Positions 1 to 9,729 of a DNA stretch of 64,000 nucleotides are shown here, in pieces. This stretch comes from Pedobacter montanisoli. GTDB taxonomy: Bacteria > Bacteroidota > Bacteroidia > Sphingobacteriales > Sphingobacteriaceae. The stretch spans positions 496,001-560,000 of the forward strand of contig NZ_JALGBH010000002.1 in NCBI RefSeq assembly GCF_022809115.1, written 5' to 3'. Positions within the stretch are counted from its first letter, which is position 1. The number at the start of each line of letters is the position of its first letter. A model generated the notes under the pieces. The model worked only from the letters and a program-made list of their open reading frames with translations, made no database searches and was not told where the DNA came from. Both the position numbers and the translations under genes were made by a program.

Positions 1-1158
1 TTCGTTTACCTGTGATGCATCAGGTAATTTCTCATCGGTAAGCGGAATAACTTTAGCATCAGCGCTGTAAACGTTAATTACAGAAAGGAAATTCTTCTTT
101 AAATCCCTATCTACATTCTTTAACTGAACGGTTTGTAAATAATCATCTTTATAACCCCAAATATCAAGCTTGGCATGCTCAAAATCTACTAAAGTTGTGT
201 CTTTAGGTTTTTTCTCAGGCGCAATGCCAAAGAAAAGTTTGCTTCCATCTTTGCTGAAATTTAAACGTGCATCGCCGCTCACTACAAAATTTGCTGGCAT
301 ACCATCGGCCTCTTTGTCAATTAACACTTGTGCCGTGTCTAAATTGATAGAGGTAAAGTAAATGCTATAGTCTTTAATCTCGTCTTTTTCAGGACTGGTT
401 TCGCCTAAAAAAGCAAGATGTTCGTCTTCGTCATCAAATACAAAGGTTTTGTAATTGCCTTTGGTTTTTACGAGGGTTTTTAAAGTGCCTTTTTCTGTAT
501 TTAATAAGAATACACCTGTTTTGGCATCTTTATCTTTTTTAGAACCCGAAGCTGTGAATGCCAATAGTTTGCCATCTTTACTGAATTTGTAATCCGTAAC
601 ATATTTATAGGTGGTTTCTATTCCGGTTGTCAGGTTTTTTACAATGAAATCAGTTCCTTCTTTAGAAGAAGCAGCTGCATTGGCTTTTTTTGAAGTATCA
701 AGAGGTTTTTCGAGTAAGTAAGCTATTATTGAAGCACCTTTATCAGGAAATGCAAAAGATTTTACTCTCGGAATTTTTGTAACGGCTAATGTGGTAAGAT
801 TTACAATGCCTAAAGTGTCTTTCTGTTGCTCTTCCGGTTTTTTCTTTTTGATTTTTTCTAGACGTGTATCTTTAAAAAATGGCTTGATTAAAAATGCAGA
901 GAACTTTGAATCGTTAGAAAAACTATTGCCCGCACCACGGTTGATTTTTAATTTTCTGGCCGACAGCGTTTCATTAAAATACAGATCTCCATCTCCTTCT
1001 TGGGGTACAATCATATAGCTGGCCCATACACCATTGTTTGAAATCTGTTTACTGGCAATGCTTTGCCAACCGTCATAAACCGAATGGTCTAAAGGTTTTT
1101 TCTGCGCAAAAACCACAGAGGTTAGCAATGCAAAGAATAGGGTGAGTTTCTTTTGCAT
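1..1158 (-). CDS. S9 family peptidase, N-terminal part (cut by window edge)
   Basis: The first 386 residues of a secreted protein that continues beyond the left edge. It starts with a signal peptide (MQKKLTLFFALLTSVVFAQK), so the product is exported. The visible part has the look of the beta-propeller half of a prolyl-oligopeptidase/acylaminoacyl-peptidase-like protein, with repeated blade motifs of the type FSKDGKLLAFTASGS and FVFDDEDEHLAFLG. The alpha/beta-hydrolase half with the Ser-Asp-His triad would lie outside the window, so catalysis cannot be checked here. The start is the ATG at 1158. The assignment to family S9 is from propeller appearance only; a WD40-like secreted protein is the alternative. 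Confidence 0.72.
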   Translation of the reverse strand, partial: MQKKLTLFFALLTSVVFAQKKPLDHSVYDGWQSIASKQISNNGVWASYMIVPQEGDGDLYFNETLSARKLKINRGAGNSFSNDSKFSAFLIKPFFKDTRLEKIKKKKPEEQQKDTLGIVNLTTLAVTKIPRVKSFAFPDKGASIIAYLLEKPLDTSKKANAAASSKEGTDFIVKNLTTGIETTYKYVTDYKFSKDGKLLAFTASGSKKDKDAKTGVFLLNTEKGTLKTLVKTKGNYKTFVFDDEDEHLAFLGETSPEKDEIKDYSIYFTSINLDTAQVLIDKEADGMPANFVVSGDARLNFSKDGSKLFFGIAPEKKPKDTTLVDFEHAKLDIWGYKDDYLQTVQLKNVDRDLKKNFLSVINVYSADAKVIPLTDEKLPDASQVNE

Positions 1159-1334
1159 GTTAAATTTTGAATAAGTTTATTTTTAGCGGGTTTAATTTAA
1201 CTTAAAAAAAGTAAAATATTAAGTATTCAGGCCATTATCAATCAAATTTTACAAATGAAACCTGATATTGAAAGATTTCTTAAGGTTGAATTTAGCTGAG
1301 CGGAAAGATTTTTCTGGATTGATACATCCCTTAA

Positions 1335-1364
1335 AACAAAAAAGCATCCGGTTAAGGATGCTTT
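1335..1364 (-). terminator. Intrinsic terminator of pyrG-yidC
   Basis: Perfect 9-bp stem AAAGCATCC / GGATGCTTT (1341-1349 and 1356-1364), read on the minus strand and followed by TTTGTTTT. It lies just after the yidC stop codon, so it ends the pyrG-yidC transcript. Confidence 0.85.
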
Positions 1365-1368
1365 CAGT

Positions 1369-3165
1369 TTATTTTTTCTTTTGATTAGCGGCCTGTTGTT
1401 GCTGGCGCATATAATCTTCTAAACGGGATTGGAAACCCGATTTTTTCTTTTCTGTTTTTGGCTTGGTCTTATTTTCCTGTAAGATCGCATGTATCTTATC
1501 GTCGTTTACCATTTTTCTGATGATAAACTGTTGTAAGAAAGTAATCATGTTAGCTAGGAAATAATAATAGTTCAAACCTGAAGGGTAGCTATTTAACACA
1601 CCAAAGAAAATTAAAGGCATGATGTAACCAATGTACTTCATCTGGCCTGTAGCACCCGATATTTGGTTGTTAAAGTAAGTGTATATCAATGTAGAAATGG
1701 TCATTAATAAACACATTAAACTTAAGTGGTTACCAATTAATGGAATGTTAAAACCAAAACTAATGAAGTTATCATAAGTAGAAAGGTCTTTCATCCATAA
1801 GAAACTCTCGCCTCTAAGCTCAAATAAGTTAGGGAAGAAGAAGAAGAAAGCCATTACAAAAGGTAATTGTAATACCATTGGTAAACAACCTCCTAACGGG
1901 TTTACACCCACTTGTTTGTACAGTTTTAGGTATTCCTGTTGTAAAAGGGTAGGATTATCTTCGCCTACTTTGGCTTTGATCTCTTCCATTTCTGGTTTTA
2001 AGATCCTCATTTTAGCCATAGATAGGTATGACTTATAGGTTAACGGCGACATAGCCAGTTTTAAGAGGATGGTTAAAACCAAGATGATTAGACCGTAGCC
2101 CCAATGGAAACTTTCTAATAAGTTGAAAACCGGTAATACAACAAATCTGTTGATGTATTTTAACGGCCAATAACCTAAGTCAACTTGTTTTTCAAGTTCA
2201 TGTCCCTGTGCTTTTAAGGTAGAGAATTTATTGGTTCCGAAATAGAACTTAAAGCCATAGTTCTGAGCAGCGAGCTGGTTAAACGGTAACTGCATGTTAG
2301 CACCATACCATTTAATGGTTCCAGGCTCTGTTAATATTTTAACTTCTAGATCTCCTTTTTCAAATGGCGTGTTGCTCATTAACACCGCCGAAAAGAAATG
2401 TTGTTTAAAAGAAATCCATTCAATTTTTCCTTCTTTTAACTCTTCTTTTTCGTCTTTACGAAGATTTAAATGATCTGGAGTTTTATCTACATATTTGAAA
2501 TATGGAGCAGAGTGTTCTTGTTCTCTTTTAGGATCTTTTTCCTGTTCTAAAAGCGTGCTTTCCCAGTTTAAAGCAACGGTGTTACCTTGTATAACCTGGT
2601 TTAGGCCATTTAGATTGATGTTGAAATCTACATTGTAGCTATTAGGCTGTAAAGTGTATGCAAACTCAATGTCTTTACCGTCTGCATAACTGGCTTTCAT
2701 GTTTACGGTATTGCCGGTTTGTGTAGCGGTAAAATACAGGTTATTGGTATTTACGATGTGGCCGCCTATATTCAGGTTTAGGCCAAATTTGTTTTGATCG
2801 CCTTCAAATAAAATTACCGGCTTGCCATCATAAGCTTTTTCGCCTTTAACTTCTACAGCAGTAATTTTACCTCCCAAATTACTGAAAGTAATTTTCAGTT
2901 TTTCATTTTCAACTGTAAGGGCTTGTGCATTGCCTGCAAGGCTAGCGCCAAAAGGACCTTTTAATGCAGCAGAATCTACTGCTGGTTTGGCATTAATTTG
3001 TTTTGTTTCAGTTGTATTTGGGGTAACGCCTGCTTTTTTTAGCGAGTCGGCGGTAATTCTTTCTTTTTCCTTTTTGATTTCGGCCTCATTAGGCTTCATA
3101 AAAAATACAGATACCCCTAATATGATCATTATCAGGAATAAACCTGTAAAGGTGTTTCTATCCAT
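1369..3165 (-). CDS. yidC: Membrane protein insertase YidC
   Basis: Inserts and folds inner-membrane proteins, alone or with SecYEG. 598 residues: an N-terminal membrane anchor (about residues 5-23), a large periplasmic beta-sandwich domain (about 50-340), then the conserved Oxa1/YidC five-helix core (about 350-560) containing WGYGLIILVLTILLKLAMSPL and the amphipathic region around KMRILKPEMEEIKAK, and a basic, Gln-rich tail. Length and order match the Bacteroidota form. It lies 20 bases downstream of pyrG on the same strand and shares its terminator, so the two are probably co-transcribed. The start ATG at 3165 is immediately followed by the membrane anchor. Confidence 0.97.
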   Translation of the reverse strand: MDRNTFTGLFLIMIILGVSVFFMKPNEAEIKKEKERITADSLKKAGVTPNTTETKQINAKPAVDSAALKGPFGASLAGNAQALTVENEKLKITFSNLGGKITAVEVKGEKAYDGKPVILFEGDQNKFGLNLNIGGHIVNTNNLYFTATQTGNTVNMKASYADGKDIEFAYTLQPNSYNVDFNINLNGLNQVIQGNTVALNWESTLLEQEKDPKREQEHSAPYFKYVDKTPDHLNLRKDEKEELKEGKIEWISFKQHFFSAVLMSNTPFEKGDLEVKILTEPGTIKWYGANMQLPFNQLAAQNYGFKFYFGTNKFSTLKAQGHELEKQVDLGYWPLKYINRFVVLPVFNLLESFHWGYGLIILVLTILLKLAMSPLTYKSYLSMAKMRILKPEMEEIKAKVGEDNPTLLQQEYLKLYKQVGVNPLGGCLPMVLQLPFVMAFFFFFPNLFELRGESFLWMKDLSTYDNFISFGFNIPLIGNHLSLMCLLMTISTLIYTYFNNQISGATGQMKYIGYIMPLIFFGVLNSYPSGLNYYYFLANMITFLQQFIIRKMVNDDKIHAILQENKTKPKTEKKKSGFQSRLEDYMRQQQQAANQKKK

Positions 3166-3185
3166 TTTGCTGTTTTATTCTTTTC

Positions 3186-5020
<1,835 letters not shown>

Positions 5021-5066
5021 AAAAGGGCATTTAGTCTGCAAATTGCGATAAACTAAATACCCTTTT
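5021..5066. terminator. Stem-loop after lat
   Basis: 14-bp stem AAAGGGCATTTAGT / ACTAAATACCCTTT with one C-A mismatch and a 16-base loop. It lies 22 bases past the lat stop codon. The run of T after the stem is short on both strands, so it may be a weak or bidirectional terminator. Confidence 0.65.
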
Positions 5067-5087
5067 ATAAATAGAAAAAAGAGAATA

Positions 5088-6419
5088 TTACAATGCAGGA
5101 AGTATTTTTTCCATAATGCTTAAACCTTCATCAATATGAGATTTTTCTATGCATAACGCAGGTCTGAAACGGATGGTCTGATTACCACAACCTAAAAACA
5201 TTACGTTATGTTCCATACCTTTTGCTACAAACTGATCACGCATTTCTTTATGAGGGAAATCAAATGCAGTTAGTAAACCACGACCGCGAATATTACTCAT
5301 TTTATCATGTTTCTGAGCAAGTTTGGCTAGCTCGTCTTGTAGGTACTGACCTACGTTCTGAGCATTTTCTACCAGTTTGTCTTCTTCAATAATATTTAAG
5401 ATTTGGGTAGAACGTACCATATCTACCAAATTGCCGCCCCATGTAGAGTTAATACGCGAAGAAACATTAAAAACATTGCCTTCTATTTCTTCTACTTTTT
5501 TACCTACAAGGATACCGCAGATTTGCATTTTCTTACCGAAAGAAACGATATCTGGTTGGGCTTTTTCACTAAAATGCTGGTGGCACCAGAATTTACCTGT
5601 TAAACCTACACCGGTTTGTACTTCGTCATAAATTAGCATCGCTTCGTTTTCATCAGCAAGCTGGCGTAACTGGATCAGGAATTCTTCCCTGAAATGATTG
5701 TCGCCTCCTTCAGATTGTACAGGCTCTATAATAATGGCACAAACGTCGTCTTTATTATCGGCAAATGCTTTTTTAATTTGTTCAATTGAACGGGCTTCTT
5801 CTGCTTTAACCTGGTTTAAGTTTTCTTCTGTTAAAGGGAACTTGAGCTGAGGTGTGCTGATGCGTGGCCAATCAAATTTTGCAAACCATTTGGTTTTATC
5901 TGGTAAAGTATTGGTTAAGCTTAGTGTATATCCACTGCGGCCATGAAATGCTTTTTCAAAGTGGATTACTTTAAATCCTTTTTCTTCTTTGTATCCTTTG
6001 GCAAAGTTTTTCTGAACTTTCCAATCCATAGCAGTTTTAATGGCATTTTCAACGGCTAATGCACCTCCGGCAATAAAAAACGCATGCGGCAAATATGAAG
6101 GGATACCGATTTTAGCGAAAGTATCAACAAACTGAGCATATTGTTGCGTATAAACATCTGAGTTTGAGGGATTTGCGATTGCGGCTAAAAGCAGGTTATG
6201 CTTAAAACTCTCGTCGTTAATCATTTTTGGATGGTTATAGCCCAAAGGTACAGAGGCAAAGCAGGTAAAGAAATCTAATAATTTTCTGTTACCTTTAGAA
6301 TCGTACATATAAGCACCACTACTTTTTTCCATATCGTAAGTGATGTCATAACCGTCGGCTAAAATATGCTTCTTCAAAGTCTCATTAACACGGCTCGGTT
6401 CTATGTTTAATTGGTACAT
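5088..6419 (-). CDS. lat: L-lysine 6-transaminase
   Basis: Class III PLP-dependent aminotransferase predicted to move the epsilon-amino group of lysine to 2-oxoglutarate, giving alpha-aminoadipate semialdehyde/piperideine-6-carboxylate. 443 residues. Seen: ALAVENAIKTAMDWKVQ, HFEKAFHGRSGYTLSLTN, the acidic strand MLIYDEVQTGVG with the PLP Asp, the SFGKKMQ Lys that should hold PLP, and STWGGNLVDM. The overall sequence, including the opening MYQLNIEPSRV, matches what I know of lysine 6-aminotransferases better than ornithine or GABA aminotransferases. No partner dehydrogenase is nearby. A full promoter lies upstream (6443-6473). An alternative is another diamine or omega-amino acid aminotransferase. 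Confidence 0.88.
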   Translation of the reverse strand: MYQLNIEPSRVNETLKKHILADGYDITYDMEKSSGAYMYDSKGNRKLLDFFTCFASVPLGYNHPKMINDESFKHNLLLAAIANPSNSDVYTQQYAQFVDTFAKIGIPSYLPHAFFIAGGALAVENAIKTAMDWKVQKNFAKGYKEEKGFKVIHFEKAFHGRSGYTLSLTNTLPDKTKWFAKFDWPRISTPQLKFPLTEENLNQVKAEEARSIEQIKKAFADNKDDVCAIIIEPVQSEGGDNHFREEFLIQLRQLADENEAMLIYDEVQTGVGLTGKFWCHQHFSEKAQPDIVSFGKKMQICGILVGKKVEEIEGNVFNVSSRINSTWGGNLVDMVRSTQILNIIEEDKLVENAQNVGQYLQDELAKLAQKHDKMSNIRGRGLLTAFDFPHKEMRDQFVAKGMEHNVMFLGCGNQTIRFRPALCIEKSHIDEGLSIMEKILPAL

Positions 6420-6442
6420 ATATTATGGGTTTTGGTTGGCAT

Positions 6443-6473
6443 CAAATTTAAATAAATGTGCCTAATTTTCAAA
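6443..6473 (-). promoter_or_regulatory. Promoter of lat
   Basis: On the minus strand TTTG (6473-6470), 19 bases, TAAATTTG (6450-6443): an exact fit to the Bacteroidota housekeeping consensus TTTG-N19-21-TAnnTTTG. The start codon follows 24 bases later, giving a leader of roughly 17 bases. Confidence 0.75.
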
Positions 6474-6498
6474 TTTAAGCCGTTTTTGAACCTTTTTG

Positions 6499-6528
6499 GG
6501 TAAAAAATAGGTTTAAACTGTTTAAACC
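6499..6528 (-). terminator. Dyad GGTTTAAAC-T-GTTTAAACC with T-run
   Basis: A perfect 9+9 inverted repeat with a one-base centre (6510-6528), followed on the minus strand by TATTTTTT. It lies 50 bases past the stop of the upstream deaminase-like gene, so a terminator is the simplest reading. The near-zero loop and its position upstream of the lat promoter also allow an operator. Confidence 0.6.
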
Positions 6529-6578
6529 ATGATTCTGGACTTGAAACCAGAATAAGTACTTTGTTTGTCAAAGAAAAG

Positions 6579-7457
6579 TTACAAAGTAATCTGGCTGATT
6601 TTTTCTTTCATGCCCCAAATTCCGTTTAAACCTCCTGTGTGTAAGGCCAGTATCTGATCATTTTCTTTAAAATAGTTATGTTGCTGCAGATCGTAAATTG
6701 CATACATCATTTTTGCGGTATATACAGGGTCTAAAAGTAAACCTGTTTCCTGAATGAAATTCCTCATGAACTCCAATAATAGGGTGTTGGTTTTGGCATA
6801 TCCTCCAAAATGGTAATCAGTATGAAGGTGCAAACCGGTTAAATCTTCATGGTATTTAGCAATTTCATCTTTGATAAAATCTCCCCCTTTTAAAACTGGT
6901 ATTACGTGTAATTGAGTGTTGGGTTGGTATTGTTGTATGCCTTTTAGTAAACCGGCAGCCGTTGTTCCGGTTCCGGCAGCGCAAAATAAATGCGTATAGG
7001 TTTGGGGTAATTCTGCAATAATTTCTGCACAGCCTTTGGTTGCAAGTAGGCTAGCTCCACCTTCATCAATGAAATAAGCATTTTGATCATTTTTAAAATG
7101 GAGCGTAAATAAAGCCTCCTTGTTTTGGTAAGATTCGCGACTTACAAAAATGAGGTGCATACCAAAAAGTTTACATAATAACAGCGTTTCGTTTTCAACT
7201 TGTTCGCCACGTACAAATCCGGTTGATTTAAAGCCAAAACGTGCGGCAGCTGCGGCAGTTGCTAAAAGGTGGTTGGAGTATGCCCCTCCAAAAGTTACCA
7301 GATGCTTTTTTTGCTGGTTTGATGCATCTTCTAAAACATATTTTAATTTACGCCATTTGTTGCCCGATATATAAGGGTCTATCAAATCGTCTCGTTTAAC
7401 GGAGATGTTTTGATAATTCTTAAACCTGATTTCCTGAATGGGGCTGTAAATGTTCAT
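6579..7457 (-). CDS. ACC deaminase / D-cysteine desulfhydrase-like PLP enzyme
   Basis: Fold-type II PLP enzyme of the 1-aminocyclopropane-1-carboxylate deaminase / D-cysteine desulfhydrase group; 292 residues from the chosen start. Seen: YISGNKWRKLKY with the PLP Lys, TFGGAYSNHLLATAAAAA (substrate loop), AAGTGTTAAGLLKG (phosphate-binding Gly-rich loop), and near the C-terminus LHTGGLNG. The true substrate cannot be told from sequence; many such genes in this phylum act on D-cysteine or other amino acids rather than ACC. An in-frame TTG at 7478 falls inside a TAACTTTG promoter box (7476-7483), so the ATG at 7457 (MNIYSPIQEI) is preferred. Confidence 0.85.
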   Translation of the reverse strand: MNIYSPIQEIRFKNYQNISVKRDDLIDPYISGNKWRKLKYVLEDASNQQKKHLVTFGGAYSNHLLATAAAAARFGFKSTGFVRGEQVENETLLLCKLFGMHLIFVSRESYQNKEALFTLHFKNDQNAYFIDEGGASLLATKGCAEIIAELPQTYTHLFCAAGTGTTAAGLLKGIQQYQPNTQLHVIPVLKGGDFIKDEIAKYHEDLTGLHLHTDYHFGGYAKTNTLLLEFMRNFIQETGLLLDPVYTAKMMYAIYDLQQHNYFKENDQILALHTGGLNGIWGMKEKISQITL

Positions 7458-7475
7458 GTGATGGGTTAAACTTTG

Positions 7476-7483
7476 CAAAGTTA
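7476..7483 (-). promoter_or_regulatory. Minus-7 box upstream of the ACC-deaminase-like gene
   Basis: TAACTTTG on the minus strand fits TAnnTTTG. It ends 18 bases before the ATG at 7457. No TTTG is seen at the usual distance upstream, so support is partial. Confidence 0.45.
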
Positions 7484-7569
7484 TTTAATGTTTTAAATAC
7501 TGCATCATGCTGAATTTATTTAAAGGTCTTTATTTTAATAGAAACCAATTGCGTGACTGTAGTGATGAT

Positions 7570-7967
7570 CGTCACCCTGAACTCGTTTCAGGGTCTTTGT
7601 GCTCTTCTATTTAGATGCTGAAATAGGTTCAGCATGACGATAATAGGGTAAGTTCAGCATGACGGTAAGTGAATAGAATAATGCTTAGCACCTCAATAGC
7701 TGTGTCAGGCTGAGCCTGTCAAAGCCTAAATCATTTACATTTCGACAACTTGTCCCGATACTTCGACAAGCTCAATGTGACAAAGATAAGCCTAAGCATG
7801 ACGTATGAGTTCAGCATGACGGGTAGCGGTAATGTCAGGCTGAGCTAGTCGAAGCCTATTTAATTGTCCTTTCTTCACTCTGAATTTATTTCAGAGTCTT
7901 TCTATTTTCCATTTTCAGATGCTGAAACAGCTTGTCTCGAATTCACTTCGGGAAGTTCAGCATGACG
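7570..7967. repeat. Cluster of nested palindromic intergenic repeats
   Basis: This gap between the deaminase-like gene and ychF holds no gene. Unit A at 7570-7639 opens CGTCACCCTGAA, contains the hairpin CCCTGAACTCGTTTCAGGG, then GCTGAAATAGGTTCAGC, and closes TTCAGCATGACG, so its ends are themselves complementary (CGTCA/TGACG). TTCAGCATGACG recurs at 7653-7664, 7810-7821 and 7956-7967. A second motif, GTCAGGCTGAG, occurs at about 7705 and 7833, and TTCGACAAGCTCAATGTGAC at 7762-7781. The family recurs at 33771-33985 and 59737-59850. It looks like REP/MITE-type material; mobility is inference. Confidence 0.85.
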
Positions 7968-7980
7968 ACTAGGTGAAGTG

Positions 7981-8015
7981 TATAAAAAACAAAAGCTACT
8001 CTTAGAGTAGCTTTT
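7981..8015 (-). terminator. Terminator of ychF
   Basis: Stem AAAAGCTACTC / GAGTAGCTTTT (7991-8001 and 8005-8015) followed on the minus strand by GTTTTTTATA. Directly downstream of the ychF stop codon. Confidence 0.9.
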
Positions 8016-8035
8016 GCAATCAATTTATTTGGGGA

Positions 8036-9130
8036 TTAAACATTAAATCTGAAATGCATAATGTCGCCATCTTCAACAACGTAGCTTTTACCTTCAACGC
8101 CAAGTTTACCCGCTTCTTTGCAGGCATTCTCAGAACCATAGGTGATAAAATCATTGTATCTGATTACTTCTGCACGGATAAAACCACGTTCAAAATCGGT
8201 ATGGATTACTCCGGCAGCCTGTGGTGCAGTAAAGCCTTTTGTAATAGTCCATGCTCTTACTTCCTGTACACCTGCAGTAAAATAAGTATATAAATCTAAT
8301 AACGTATAAGCCGCTCTGATCAGCTTGTTTACACCTGATTCGTCTAAGCCTAAATCAGCTAAGAACATCTGGCGTTCTTCATAACTTTCCAATTCAGCAA
8401 TTTCTGATTCGATTTTAGCAGAAATAACCAATACTTCTGCTTTTTCATCAGCTACAGCCGCTTTTACCTGTTCTACGTACTTGTTTCCGCTAATTACAGA
8501 TGCTTCATCAACGTTGCATACATACATAACCGGTTTTTGGGTTAGTAAGCCTAAACCTTCAATCAATTCGAAATCCTCAGCTTCTAAAGCAGCGGTACGT
8601 ACAGATCTACCCGTTTCAAGATGAGATTTGATGGCACTTAAAGCATCAAATTCTTTCTTGGCATCTTTATCGTTCTTTGCTTGTTTTTCTACTTTCTGTA
8701 TGCGTTTTACAACTGTATCAAGATCTTTTAGCTGTAATTCGGTATCGATGATCTCTTTATCTCTTATCGGATCAACTGAACCATCAACATGGATAATATT
8801 TCCATCGTCAAAACAACGCAATACGTGAATAATGGCATTGGTAGCTCTGATGTTTCCTAAAAATTGGTTACCCAATCCTTCACCTTTTGAAGCACCTTTT
8901 ACCAGACCTGCAATATCTACGATTTCTATGGTATTGGGAACCAAGCGTTGCGGTTTAACCAGCTCAGCTAATTTGTTCAGTCTTTCATCAGGTACGGTTA
9001 TTACACCTACGTTAGGTTCAATTGTACAAAACGGGAAGTTGGCCGATTGTGCTTTTGCATTTGATAAACAGTTAAATAGGGTAGATTTACCTACGTTTGG
9101 TAAACCTACGATACCACATTGTAATGCCAT
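8036..9130 (-). CDS. ychF: Redox-regulated ATPase YchF (Obg-like)
   Basis: TRAFAC-class P-loop NTPase of the OLA1/YchF type, which binds ribosomes and hydrolyses ATP rather than GTP. 364 residues, the family's usual size. Seen: G1 [13 protein letters not shown]3 [14 protein letters not shown], a coiled-coil insertion around residues 130-165 (rich in Lys/Asp), the altered G4 region CNVDE in place of NKxD, and the C-terminal TGS domain ending [15 protein letters not shown]. The Asn-rich G4 change is what gives this family ATP preference. Single-gene unit with its own terminator; a TATCTTTG box lies upstream at 9170-9177. Confidence 0.97.
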   Translation of the reverse strand: MALQCGIVGLPNVGKSTLFNCLSNAKAQSANFPFCTIEPNVGVITVPDERLNKLAELVKPQRLVPNTIEIVDIAGLVKGASKGEGLGNQFLGNIRATNAIIHVLRCFDDGNIIHVDGSVDPIRDKEIIDTELQLKDLDTVVKRIQKVEKQAKNDKDAKKEFDALSAIKSHLETGRSVRTAALEAEDFELIEGLGLLTQKPVMYVCNVDEASVISGNKYVEQVKAAVADEKAEVLVISAKIESEIAELESYEERQMFLADLGLDESGVNKLIRAAYTLLDLYTYFTAGVQEVRAWTITKGFTAPQAAGVIHTDFERGFIRAEVIRYNDFITYGSENACKEAGKLGVEGKSYVVEDGDIMHFRFNV

Positions 9131-9169
9131 TTATATTAGATTTTTTTATTACTTGAATAAATTAGGCGG

Positions 9170-9177
9170 CAAAGATA
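9170..9177 (-). promoter_or_regulatory. Minus-7 box of ychF
   Basis: TATCTTTG on the minus strand, 39 bases before the ATG. It fits TAnnTTTG, but no clear TTTG partner is visible at 19-21 bases. Confidence 0.45.
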
Positions 9178-9204
9178 TTAATTTTTAGGGCCTTTACATA
9201 GTAG

Positions 9205-9235
9205 TTTGTACAGAGATAAATTATTATTAGTTTCG
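9205..9235 (+). promoter_or_regulatory. Promoter of the DUF5362-like gene
   Basis: TTTG at 9205-9208, 19 bases, then TAGTTTCG at 9228-9235, one mismatch from TAnnTTTG. The ATG follows at 9262. Confidence 0.55.
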
Positions 9236-9261
9236 CCTTAGGTAAAAATGAAAAAATAAAT

Positions 9262-9726
9262 ATGGATAACCAAACAGACGAAAAACAGGAACAGGGCTTT
9301 CCGCAACTTATTGTAACAGAAGATATGCGCAGCTATATTTACGATATGGCTAAATGGGCTAATTTTTTGGCCATTGTAGGCTTTTTTGTATCAGCTTTGT
9401 TGATACTTACAGCTATGGGCATGAGTGCTGCAATGACTGCCAATCCTGAATTGGGCAAATTAATGGGCCCGATGGGCGGGCTAGGTGCCTCTATTTTTGG
9501 TATTATGTTCTTTATACAGGCCGTTATCGTTTTTGTACCTAGTTTATTATTGGTACAATATGCAGGTAAAGCTAAGAAAGGGGTATTGTATGGTAATCAG
9601 GAAAGTCTTTCTGATGCTTTTTCAAGATTAAAAACCTTATTCAGGTTTTGGGGCATACTTACTATTGTGATTATCTTTTTTTATGTATTAGCCATTGCAT
9701 CAGGTATTTTATTGGGAGCGAGATAG
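9262..9726 (+). CDS. DUF5362-like small membrane protein
   Basis: 154 residues of unknown function, resembling the DUF5362 family common in Bacteroidota. A soluble N-terminus (about 35 residues, acidic, with SYIYDMAKWANFL) is followed by three predicted helices: about 34-56, 74-100 (rich in Gly, with MGGLGASIFGIMFFIQAV) and 128-150. Between the last two is a cytoplasmic loop YAGKAKKGVLYGNQESLSDAFSRLKTLF. It stands alone on the plus strand and meets the polyprenyl synthase gene tail to tail with three bases between them. Family name is from appearance. Confidence 0.75.
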   Translation: MDNQTDEKQEQGFPQLIVTEDMRSYIYDMAKWANFLAIVGFFVSALLILTAMGMSAAMTANPELGKLMGPMGGLGASIFGIMFFIQAVIVFVPSLLLVQYAGKAKKGVLYGNQESLSDAFSRLKTLFRFWGILTIVIIFFYVLAIASGILLGAR

Positions 9727-9729
9727 CTT

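Noticed and set aside
170..1018. Plus-strand ORFs at 170-361 and 791-1018
   Set aside because: They lie inside the minus-strand peptidase gene, which has a signal peptide and continuous coding pattern.
7458..7478. Start of the deaminase-like gene at TTG 7478
   Set aside because: The TTG lies inside a TAACTTTG promoter box and the leader residues are not family-like; ATG 7457 is preferred.
7570..7967. CRISPR array
   Set aside because: The repeats are palindromic, irregularly spaced and of differing sequence, with no constant spacer length and no cas genes.
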